64,000 nucleotides of DNA, from positions 12,231,344 to 12,295,343 of the forward strand of contig JABAKD010000019.1 of assembly GCA_012845835.1 (NCBI GenBank), given 5' to 3'. The notes under the pieces were generated by a model. It was not told where the DNA came from. It worked only from the letters and a program-made list of their open reading frames with translations, and ran no database searches. How positions within the stretch are numbered: the stretch's first letter is position 1; each line of letters begins with the position of its first letter. The DNA comes from Undaria pinnatifida. Its lineage: Eukaryota; Sar; Phaeophyceae; Laminariales; Alariaceae. Of this stretch, positions 22,785-33,100 are shown one piece after another. The position numbers and the translations under genes are program-made.

Positions 22785-23880
22785 GAACTTGAGAAATTTC
22801 TTAGAAGGCACGTTCAATACGGGCATGCTGAATCGTTTCGGCGTTACCTCATCGTCTAACATTCCCTCGACTCCCGGGTACAACTAAGCCCGGAAGAGGA
22901 GGTCGAGTCGAGAGGAGACTGGCGACATAGGGAGGCCGTAGGCAGTTTGATTTAGTTTTTGACCACACGACTAGGCCAGACATCTCGAATGCTGTGCGTG
23001 CTGTGGCGCGCCTTCCTCGCAATCCCGTTGAAAGGCACGAAAAGACAGTTCATAAAATATTAAACGGCATACCTTCAAGGAACCAGGGAGTTAGGACTAC
23101 TACTAGCGTTTGCGCAGGGTTAGGGACTGGATTTGACTGCTTACAGGGGTGCCGACTACGCCGATGAGTCCAACGACAGGCGTTTGGTATCGACGCATGC
23201 TACGATAGAGGTAGCACTTTCGTTTCGTCTGAAATGGTTTCCGAATGGCGGGGCCCCTTAACCGCAAACCGTCGGAAAATAAATAAATAATACGACAATT
23301 TTTACCCGGCAGCAGTTGTATTTTTTGTCCCAACAACCAGTATTTGGAAAGGTCTTAAGCTCCCAAATTGAGGAAACTTCGGAAAGGAAGTAGTGCGCAC
23401 CTCTATCGTACCACGCGTCTATCGCGGGGACGGTCGTTACCCTCAAGGGTGTGACCGTCAGTTGGGCAAGTAGCACGCAGAGGTGTGTGACAATGCCCAC
23501 AACAGAGGCAGAGTACGTCGCCCTATAGGTGAAGGGGTGGAGGAGACCTCGCTCACGGCGGCAGTGTGATCTTTACTCTGCCCGGAACTAAACGCATCAT
23601 CGGTACGAGTTCTCGAAGATATCCAGGGGGCCATAGCGTTGGCTTAGAACCCTTTTAGCTCTTCTCGAAGCATGCTCATTCATGTGCGCTGCTTCTAATG
23701 TGTTAGAGAGCGACTTCGTTCAAGGAAGATCGACATTCATGTGTTGTAGCTTAGGGTGAGCAGCACGCGGATGTTTTGACGAAACCCCTTGCTTCGACGC
23801 CTCTCAAATCTCACCTTAGTTAGATTGTTGTTGAGTCTGCCGTTTGGAGGGCGACTAAGAAGGGTTATGAGCATTGATCT
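22785..23880 (+). pseudogene. Ty1/copia reverse transcriptase/RNase H relic
   Basis: Several frames read as copia pol. The end of reverse transcriptase gives MLNRFGVTSSSNIPSTPG, then LSPEEEVESRGDWRHREAVG and FLTTRL. RNase H gives LTAYRGADYADESNDRR before the MITE and GVTVSWASSTQRCVTM with TEAEYVAL after it, then LEDIQGAIALA and EQHADVLTKPLASTPLKSHL. These correspond to the conserved copia motifs around ADYAG, AVSWSS, TEAEYVAL, DNQGAI and HADVLTKPL. There are stops (for example TAG right after EYVAL) and several frame changes, so it is dead. No long terminal repeats for it were found in the window. Confidence 0.88.
23192..23419 (+). mobile_element. MITE family A copy inside copia RNase H
   Basis: The element runs from GACGCATGCTACGATAGAGG to CACCTCTATCGTACCACGCG plus TC, and is flanked by TATC on both sides (23188-23191 and 23420-23423). 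The interior has TGAATG-like CCGAATGGCGGGGCCCCTTA, ACCGTCGGAAAAT and GGTCTTAAGCTCCCAAATTG. It separates two adjacent RNase H segments, which fixes its ends. Confidence 0.9.
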
Positions 23881-25404
23881 CGTTAGGACTTCAGAGGGGA
23901 ACACACTTGCCGGAAAAAAATGACGATTTCAGCGTTGACTACACGAAAGCAACCCGGGGTGCTGAGGTAGGACATACATGTGTCTGAACTGCATTGCAAG
24001 GAACTCAGCGACGCGCGTATAGAGCATTATTACGCGATTTGGGCTTTTTTTGAGAATTGCAAGGAAAACAGTTACTACTATCAGGTCGCCGCCCCAGGCT
24101 ACTTCGAGAGGCATGGGTTTGTAGGGCGCCGCTTGACTTGAACATTTTTGGCCATGGTAATCGTTTTGGAGTTCGGCCGTTGTCTATATGACAACGATTT
24201 GGAGTACATGTGTTATACAGGGAATGGGATGAGCAAGAAAATACGGCTTGTCGCAGGTCAGGGACGTCGACTGCCAGCTACGGATATGAGGCGAGCTGGC
24301 TTTTGTCAAAAGGAGCAGATGATCCCCAGTGTCTACTAAATCGTTGCCAAGGGTAATCACTACTTCATTGCTGCTGTAAATCGGCAACTAACTCTGTTTC
24401 AAATCCTTCTTTTTGTTGTACTGAGAAGTCATGTTTGCTCGGCGTGCTTGGTTTTTGGTGCAGGTTCTTGTGAATCTGTCTGACCATTTTTTTCATTAGG
24501 TTGAACGCATATAATATAGTCTACATGCTGTAAAAAGGCAGCCCTAGTCAGTTTGGTGGTTGGGAGAACGACCATCGAAATATTTTCAACATTATTAATT
24601 GTACCTTACCATCTGGCACTCTGAATATTCAGATATGTTGCGGTTGCATACTGCTTGCTGTTGTCATAGACTATAGAGTTTGCGCTGGACGCTGCCTCTA
24701 CTTTGTAGCATAGGATAATTTTGTGTTGCATGGGGAATACATCACGGGTGGGATTTTCATGACTGCGTAGCTTTTGCTGCATGCTTTCAGGTTATTCGCT
24801 GTGTCCCTGTGGTTCATTTGTGGTGACATGCTGGTGATGACTTCTGGTACGATCTTGGCTGTGGATATTTGTTTGTCGCTTCTTTTTTCGTTTTTCAAGT
24901 TGCCCCGAGATCCTTCGGGCCTATGGGGTACTGTGGAGAGTGCTGTGACGTCTGGGGAGATACACACCTGACATATGCATGGGTTTGTCATGATATGCGT
25001 AGGCATGCAGGTTTTTGCTAACCAACCTGTAACCGCCATTGGGAGCTGCACATACTAGTCTATGCATGCATAATATTTCACTCTGCCTTCTCTGTTTTTT
25101 GGCGTTGTCCATCGATTCAGGTCCTCCTACCGAAAGCCGGGCTGTTACGGCGATATTGGCCCGGGATTCCTGCGGAGTTCAGGAGTGTACGTGTTGCGAT
25201 GTGCGCGGCTCTCTTTACCGCGAATACACCATATGTTGAATGGATCCTTCGCAGCCCCACTGCATTTGTCGTCTTCACTGTCTGGGCGAAGGCCTCCGCG
25301 ATCGTTGAATTCAACGTCGATGCCTGCTAGGGCGAAGAACGGACTGCACGCAAGGTGCCCCGCTCTAGATACTTGTCCATCCCCGAGTCCACAACACCCG
25401 CAAC
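23881..25404. other. No recognised gene
   Basis: Frames of up to 117 codons occur but none has a recognisable domain or splice pattern. The stretch following the copia relic may be its untranslated remainder. Confidence 0.4.
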
Positions 25405-25475
25405 ACGGGATGGGTGGGTGGGTGGGTAGGTGTGTGTGGGTGGGTGGGTGGGTAGGTGGGTGGGTGGGTGAGTGG
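25405..25475. repeat. (GGGT)n microsatellite
   Basis: About 16 GGGT/GGTA-type tetramers with a few interruptions (GGGTAGGT, TGTGTGGG). Confidence 0.9.
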
Positions 25476-25607
25476 GTGGTGTCACACGCGATCGGAGTAT
25501 TCTACATCGCACCGCGCAAGCCCGACGTGAAAGGGACTAGATCCGAAACGTTGTGGTTTGTGCTACACGGGAGAGGGGCGCAGTCGGCATAAGTACGCTC
25601 GTGCCGA

Positions 25608-25846
25608 GACGCGTGCTGCGATAGAGGTGACCACTTTTTTTTCTGATAATTCTCAACTTGGAAGCTCAAGACCGCCGTCAAAAAACTGATTTTGAGAAAA
25701 ATAAACTGACACCCCGGATACAAAAAACCATGGCCTAGGCACGCAACGAGAAGCATGCAAGAGAAAATGGCCTATTTCCGACGATTTTAGCCCCGTCTTT
25801 CAGAAAATTTTTCAGAGGAAAGTGCTACCTCCATCGTAGCACGTGC
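25608..25846 (-). mobile_element. MITE family A copy, inverted
   Basis: The left end is GACGCGTGCTGCGATAGAGG and the right end AAAGTGCTACCTCCATCGTA plus GCACG. The middle has CCATGGCCTAGG, then TTCCGACGATTTTAGCCCCG. The orientation is opposite to the copy at 6122. Confidence 0.85.
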
Positions 25847-25849
25847 CTG

Positions 25850-27905
25850 CCACCATGCATGCATTGAGGCTGGGAAGTGGTTGCATGCAACCCCGGAAAG
25901 TGGAGGCGCACGGACACCGGTACAAGCAACGCTTGTGCCAATAGGCTCACACGAGCGCGAACGAGCGTGACTGGGAAAACGCAGGATCAAGGCTACGGCA
26001 GGTTTTGATCTTGGGTTCGCGCGGTTGGCTACCCTATGTATTTCCAGTCTCAAGTGCTTTGGGTTCTTTCGCGGTTTCCCGTTATTCACCACCAGCCGCC
26101 ATGGGCTTGTTGGCCAAGCGGCGCCAACAACATGTCCTTAAGTCCGGTTTTCAATGAGATGTAGAGCCGCTCGCGCGGGTGGCCTGCTATCGGTAGTGAA
26201 CAGGAGGTAAACTACTAGACTAGTCTATAAATAATCCTATATGCAATACTATGGGTAACACTATTATATCGTGTAGCCTTGGAGGTAGGAGTCGCCGTAG
26301 TAACAGAAGGCACGGTGGTTATCTCGCCCGTCGCAATCGCACAGCGGCCTTTGTTCCTCTCCGAGCGTTTTTCGCACGCAGGAATCGCACGCGTGGGGCA
26401 CGTAGGCCCGACGGAGAGACCCACGGCAAGGGAGAAAAAGTTTGGTCGGAGTGGCGTCGAACGCGCCGCACTTCATGGCCAAGAGGAAGGGTATGGTCTG
26501 CTTGTGAGCGATAAGGGTCGTGGTATCTAATCCCGTGGGCACCTGATACGACATCGATCCTATCCGGCTCGATTGTACTCAGCGATGGATGTGCCGATTA
26601 TTGTGGTACCGGTGCAGTCGCCTTTTTGCGGTGTTTTTCTGAGTTGAGGCTGTTGGTTGCGAAGTTTCCACTCACCGGACAGGTCAGATCTCCATATATA
26701 TCACAATCTGTATCTTTCGGGGCAGACGCATCTGTGATCTAAAACTACTGCTGTATAGACTATATGAGCTGCACGATCTAGATAACGTTTTCCGGGTGGG
26801 ATCTGCACGACACGGCTCTTCTTGCGCGCATGCTTTCCGGTAGCATCGGTGTGATACGCCTCTTCAAAATACATCACGACACGGAAATAGCACCACCTAG
26901 ATGCGAGTTAGATCGCAACTGTCAGATACGTGGAACATAGAAATGCGTGTCATAGTCGTAAAATAAAACCCGAAGGCAATTGAGATGCCATGATATCGTT
27001 GTCAGTTTCCGTGATTTTGCATCAGGGGCAACTTCGTACGACGTTTGCTTGCTTCCTCGCATACCATGACACAATGTGACGGGGCAGCAGGGTGGGCTAT
27101 TGTGGTAAATTGGGTTTCAGTGGAAATTGAAGGGAGTTTCGTTGACGGCACCGGGGCACTGTTTTATAGCTTAAGCGTGACTATTAACAGTGTTGGCTCG
27201 CGCATCTTGAACGCATACGGGAGGGAGAGACGCATTTGCTTCGCACAGACGAAACAGCACGCCTTGGCTACCCCGTGGAGCACGAGACGCAAACGCCCGT
27301 GCCGACCAGACAGCAGACGGAGGCAGCGATACGAAATGGAAACATACCTCTGGTATTACATGAACCACTAGACTATACCAGGTATCTACGAAGCAAATAC
27401 ATGTCGGGCAGCTTGCAGAGTACCGGTAGTCAAGCATGCCCTCTTACCACTCCAAAACGGACCCCACACTAATTACAAGTAGTTTTCTCCGAAAACATCC
27501 TAGGCGGGGTTCTAAAGGAAAGGGGTTAGAACACAGTAGCATTACAGTATTACTATGCTTACGACAATACTACTCTACCCCTACCTGCACGTTTTCCATA
27601 CGTGTCGTACATGCATGCAGCAAGGTCCGTAGGCCTCCTGAAACCGAGCCCCGTGACAGCTCACGGATCCCTATACATAGCGATACTTTCACCAAGGGGG
27701 GGGGGCAAGGAGGGGTGGAGACCACTCCTTGGATTAATCGAAAGTTCTAGACGTCTACATGTCACGATCAAGACCAATCAAAACGCCGAGATCAGACGCA
27801 TGCTATACCTAGTACGGTAGAAGAAGTGACATCACCGACACGAACACTCCCCCCCCCCCCATCTCTGCTCACCTCGTCGCTCGACCTGTATTCCTAACTT
27901 AACAC
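25850..27905. other. No recognised gene
   Basis: Both strands are open at 26251-26554 and 27045-27440, without a recognisable family. Poly-C/poly-G runs occur near 27693 and 27849. Confidence 0.4.
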
Positions 27906-27908
27906 TTA

Positions 27909-28488
27909 TGTTAAGGTTATTAAACAGAGTTTTCGGAAAAAAATGGGAATTGGTGGGGTATTAGTCTAGTCCGTTTGGCCACTTGCAAAAGGTTAACCAA
28001 TATCTTACCCAAACTAAGCCTTGTAACACTCTTCCCCCTGAAACGGCGGGATAGCAGGTCGGCCGGATATACGGCGGACCTGTCGATATCCAAGCCGTTT
28101 CATTTCCTGGTCATACCGGGGAGAGTACTAGATTGATTTAAGGGGGGAAAATTGACACTCTTCCCCTATCGCCAACCAACCACATGTATGTGTTAAGGCA
28201 TTAGTGGGGTATTAGTCCGTTTGACCACTTGCAAAAGGTTAACCAATAGCTTACCCAAACTAAGCCTCATAAACACTCTCCCCCCCTGAAACGGCGGGAT
28301 AGCAGGTCGGCCGGATATACGGGCGGACCTGTCAACTATCCGAGCAATTTCATTTCCTGGGTATACCGGGAAGAGTATTTTTCAAGTTCGACATGGATGG
28401 GGAAAGTCTGAAAAAGTTTATTATGGTGGATGTGGGGTTTGAACCCACGATATGAAAAAAGCCCATGTCCTGCCGTCGACGCCACATG
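27909..28488 (-). mobile_element. Miniature LTR elements sharing a middle LTR
   Basis: The terminal-repeat copies are 27909-28028 (with an about 35-bp insertion) and 28191-28275. Both are followed by the family interior (CTCTCCCCCCCTGAAACGGC, GGGATAGCAGGTCGGCCGGA). The second interior ends with the tRNA-like block (ATCGTGGGTTCAAACCCCAC on the minus strand) and a GTCGACGCCACATG junction, where the third repeat is missing. The first interior lacks the tRNA-like block. This is a tandem, partly deleted arrangement. Confidence 0.75.
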
Positions 28489-28491
28489 TAA

Positions 28492-28755
28492 TGTTATAGG
28501 GGGGGACACAGAGTGCCCCCTGCAGGTCTGCCAATTGAGCAGGTCCTCGGAGGGTACTCACTTTCGTTTCCTTCGTAGAGACGTAGCTTTATTCGTTTCC
28601 ACCAGAGCCCCGGATAGCTTTTGAGATCGGAGGCACGTGCCTCCGATCTTTTTCCTGACTTTCCCGAATATTAAACGCCAACCTTATCATACAAAACCCA
28701 TCCAGATGATCTCAAACTCGGATAATTACAGGCCTTTCGAGGCCGTATCTTAACA
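28492..28755. repeat. Family F LTR-like unit with 26-bp palindrome
   Basis: The 264-bp unit begins TGTTATAGG and ends GTATCTTAACA, so it has TG..CA ends in a TGTTA/TAACA pair. A near-full copy lies inverted at 60543-60810. A perfect 26-bp palindrome sits at 28624-28649 (half-site AGATCGGAGGCAC). It directly abuts the decayed miniature LTR element. It could be a solo LTR of an unseen retroelement. Confidence 0.65.
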
Positions 28756-30060
28756 CATGGCCTAGGTATGGCAACGAAACACGTTGCAGATTCTAGAAAA
28801 AGAATGGGAAAAAAATGCGACGATTTGGGATTAGGGAGCTCCGTCATTCAGAACACACCTTTCGCAAAAATATGCTACTACATCTCCACCACATAGCATG
28901 CGTGATACCTTTGGTACATGCGCGACGGTGGAGCCATCCGATAATCGACCCACCAGCGAAAAGAGGCAGAGAAGTATACAGAAACACAAATGCAAAACGC
29001 AATGATGCTAAAAAATATATCATACACTACAAAAATAGTAGTTCGGTATCCTTGACCACAAATATCCCTGCAATTTACCCACTCACTACAGTGGGTCGTG
29101 GTCCCTCATCATTATTAGTGCAGGGTCTTGCGAGATGGCAATAATTGCACTAAATTGGGGGCTCCCATCACTACTGGCTATTATTGTCGTAGTACTCTCT
29201 ATTAATAGGACGAGGTCGTGACTTTAATGAGTGACAAGACATTTTAACCGCACCAAACGAGGGGCCCGCACTCAAGGGTGCCGCAGTATCGCGGGACCGC
29301 GGCTGACTATTGTCGCCCCAAACTACCCCTGTTGCCCAATCCACGCGCGTACAACAAACATCAACAACGTACATGGCGCACTCCTACGATGAGTACACGG
29401 TTAGAACTCCCCACGGTTGACAGATTGAGGTCGCCATCTATCTAGTAGTGGGGTCGATATTTACGGAGGAGCGCACGTCCATATAGTAGTAAGAGCCCAC
29501 GATGTGTACTATAGACTAGACTATATATCAATTGATATATGAGCTCTTCTTAACAACAACAACTAACGCCATCAGACAGCGCAGACAAAAACACTTCTCG
29601 GACGGCCGATATCCACTAGACTATAGTTGGGGTCACGTTTGTTTCTGTTTGCGAGCAAAACAAACGCCACCAACTGCTGTGACCAAAAACAGAATGATAC
29701 CGCCGCGAATCATATGTTTGTCACCAATCAATCGTGACAGCAGCAGTGAAAAGTTATGAACATGAACCCCCCCCCCCAGAAAACTTGATGCCACGATTGC
29801 TGACAAAAACAAAAGTTTTTTTATTTTTCATCAAAAATGTGACAGAACGTCAATTTACAACTGCACGCCACGAATCTTGTCTTTAAAATTCGTTACGGAT
29901 GGCCCTCAGTACTAGACTACTGTGTGGATTTTAGAGTTCACCCCCCCCCTCCCCTCGTGGAACACCTCCACGACGCGCTAATTGGTCTAATAGGACATTT
30001 TATTACTAATAGTACAATTAACAGCTACTGCCACACACTACTGTAGTACTATTACTAGCC
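28756..30060. other. No recognised gene
   Basis: Downstream of the WSC-domain gene. There is a remnant of family A sequence near 28755-28870 (CATGGCCTAGGTATGGCAAC, then GGGATTAGGGAGCTCCGTCA). Poly-C tracts occur at 29767 and 29940. No coding signal recognised. Confidence 0.4.
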
Positions 30061-30063
30061 TTG

Positions 30064-30193
30064 TCAGTACACCAAGAAAATGTTCAAGGCCCAACTGCCG
30101 CCGCAGATTAGACTGGGATCTCCCGAGCATGGCACATCGCACGTCGCCGTACCGTATTGGGCGTAGTCCGAATCGGCGTCTCCGCAGAAGCAC
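30064..30193 (-). CDS. Exon 15: end of WSC 2 and stop
   Basis: 130 nt, acceptor GATTTCAG|G, ending TGA. It encodes CFCGDADSDYAQYGTATCDV, then PCSGDPSLICGGSWALNIFL and VY. The protein ends eight residues after the last WSC motif, with no membrane anchor, so the product is predicted to be released. Confidence 0.93.
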
Positions 30194-33100
30194 CTGAAAT
30201 CACGATTGAATGGGATCGCCTTTTTAACGCATACGGTTAAATTTGTTACCTGGTAATTTCTACTACTACTGCTGCATCTAGTCATTAGTTGCCTTTTATT
30301 ATCATGTTTACTCTCCATCCCAACGAAGGAGGTTTATTCGTCGGCGGCCTTTTGGACAAGCCGCGGTCACAGGTGTCGCCCTTTCCCCTCCCCGTTATGC
30401 CCGTGCCTTCGTTTTTATCGCACAGAGGGTTCAAACTTCTCTCTGCGCGTCGATTTACATTACTATGCAAACCGTGTAGTATTAGTTAACGTCGTTCAGT
30501 GAACCCATCTCTTTGCAAGATTAGTTGACGTCGTTCATTGAACCCATCTCTTTGCAAAAGGGTATACATTGACACCACCGTGTACGTACGTAGTATTGGT
30601 TTCTTCTTGCTCTGTGCGCCAATCTTTTTGTGTACCTGGTTGGGCGAGAAAGAAAGTTTCAATATTCTAGTAGGAAACAGCAATAATATCTGAGCGAACA
30701 AGAAGAAAACAGCCCGCCGGAGGATTACCCAATTCGTTTCGGACTCATGGTGTTCCTGACATCGACTCGACGCGTGCTATTAATACGATAAGTAAGTAAG
30801 GGTACCATGGTGTACCCACCCCATGACAAGCTAACTTGGGCGGCCTATCTGTACTATTAACACGATCTGATTTTTTTTTCTATGCACGAATGATCCAATC
30901 GTACTCATTCGTTCAGTTTTGCCGCCACAGTATGTTGCATTGATTGGTTATTGATTGATTGGGTTAATTGCACAATATTAATAGCAAAAACAAAAAAACT
31001 GCCCAACGTCGTTGGAAGACCATTTCCGTGCTACGCGGATATCCGTTGTCCACCTACAGTAGTGTAGGCCATGGCATTGATTGTCGGTTTCGCACGTTCA
31101 AATGTTTCAAGTCGGCGATTGGGTGAGGTAGAGAGGGTAGCGACAGCCGTCCTCAAGCGAGGAAGGGGCCTAAAGGACGCGTGCCACGGTAGAGGTAGCA
31201 CTTTTCGTCTGAAATGGTTTCTGAACGACGGGGCTCCTTAGCCCTTTTACAACTGGAAACCCGTTTTTGGGGACGAAATTACTTGGATTTAGTATAGGGA
31301 GGGGTTCGGGGGCTTTGAAGGGGTTAACCCAAAATCGTCGGAAATACAACATTCCCCCCCAACCTGATTCTCGTCGTGTACCTAGGCCATGGGAATTTTC
31401 ATCCGGCAGCAGTTTTATTTTGCTCCGAATCAGTTTCTGGGAGAGGTCTTGAGCTCCCAAATTGAGGGTTAGTAATAATAACAAAAGTAGTTCAGCACCT
31501 CTAGCGTAGCACGCGTCCAAGTAGGTGCACTCCTACTGTCGCATGTGTCCATCCATCCATTCATGTCCAACACTGGTTAATGTTGTCGGCACTGTGCGAT
31601 GGGTTGCCCCCAGCTGACAAAGGAAAAACGATCGATTAACAGCCACGAGCTCCGCAAAAATGACATGACCCTGAACTGACTGATTTGGACTTACTCTCTG
31701 CCGTATTGGACGCCGAAGTACTTCGCCTTGAACTCCGAACAGAAGTCGTTGCACCACTGTATTGATAGGGTAAACGAAAAAAGAGCAAACGACCGACGCC
31801 AAGCTCAAGAACGGGGGTGGGAATAGGGGAGCGCATATAGTTTGCGAGTTGTTGCATGCACGCGCGCTGTTGCCACTGGCAATCAGTTAGTTAGTGACAA
31901 ACGAAGTGTCTGACAACAACAAACGGTTGTCACTGCTGATCTAAATCAGGGTGTGTGTCCGACGTCGGAAAATGTCACTTCGCTAAAATTGCTCCAGACG
32001 TTGTGGAGGGTGGCGCAAAACAAATACTAGTACCTAGCAATACGGCTCTTAATAGTGCCGGCATGTGCCAGCGCGATATATCGCACTCCTCAGGGCGCCG
32101 GCACCAATATCAATAAGCCTACTATAGAAAGTTACTATTGGGAGTTCAGGTCGTGCCGAACGATTTAACTGGCATTATGGAGGGCAGTGGCACTATTCAA
32201 CCGGCGCTATTGGGAGCCCCCCGTTGCCATAAATAAGCGGTGAAGCGCGATAACTACATGAAGCGTGGACGGGGTCAGGTGCAGTACCGGCCCTCCGATA
32301 AGAAACAATGCAATTTGCTTTAGGCTAAACTTCTTATTTAAGAAAAGGGTGTGTCCTACACCAACTTCAGTATAACAGCTGTGCAGTGTTTTATTCCCCC
32401 GTAATGTTTAGCCTACAGTATGGGTTTCTTGCAAGAATTTTTCTCGTGAGAGGGCCGGCAATACAGCTGTTGTCGACACTCACGCTCACAATTGGAGTTG
32501 GTTGATCGAGGGTATGAACGCGTGCTACGATAGGAGCACACTTAGTAGCACTTGTCGGCCGAAATGTCCCAGACTGACGGGCTGCAACTCGTACTCAACA
32601 TCGTTGAAATGAGATTTGTATTTTCCAAAGTATTTTATTCAATACCTAGGCCATGGGAGTGTTTGTCAGGTTGAATTTTTAATTTTCTCGGAGGCGTGTC
32701 TTGGGTGACGCGAGCAACGGTAGAGGCAACGCTTTGGGGCCAACCTCTTCCTGAGTGAGCGACTCCTAAACTAGGGAAACTACCCAGTACGTTTGGAAAC
32801 GCCTTTCGTGCTTCCTAATCCGTTGATTGTACACCTATCTCAACCAGTGCAATTCGATGCGAGTCGACGAGGGAAGAAAGGGTTGAAGTCATCTCGCGAT
32901 AAAAATAAAGGCGCGTACTGCAGTGGGGAGGGGGGATTGTTCATCGAGCGGCGCGAACAAGTTGTCTCAAATTCCATGATGGAGCGAGGTAGGGACCTCC
33001 TCCAGCAAGGAGCCTCATACGAAATGAAGTCAGCTTCTACCGGAGAACGTGTCGGGTGGGGTATCATAGAGCGCCTCAAGTTGAGGAGCGCCCGAACAAC

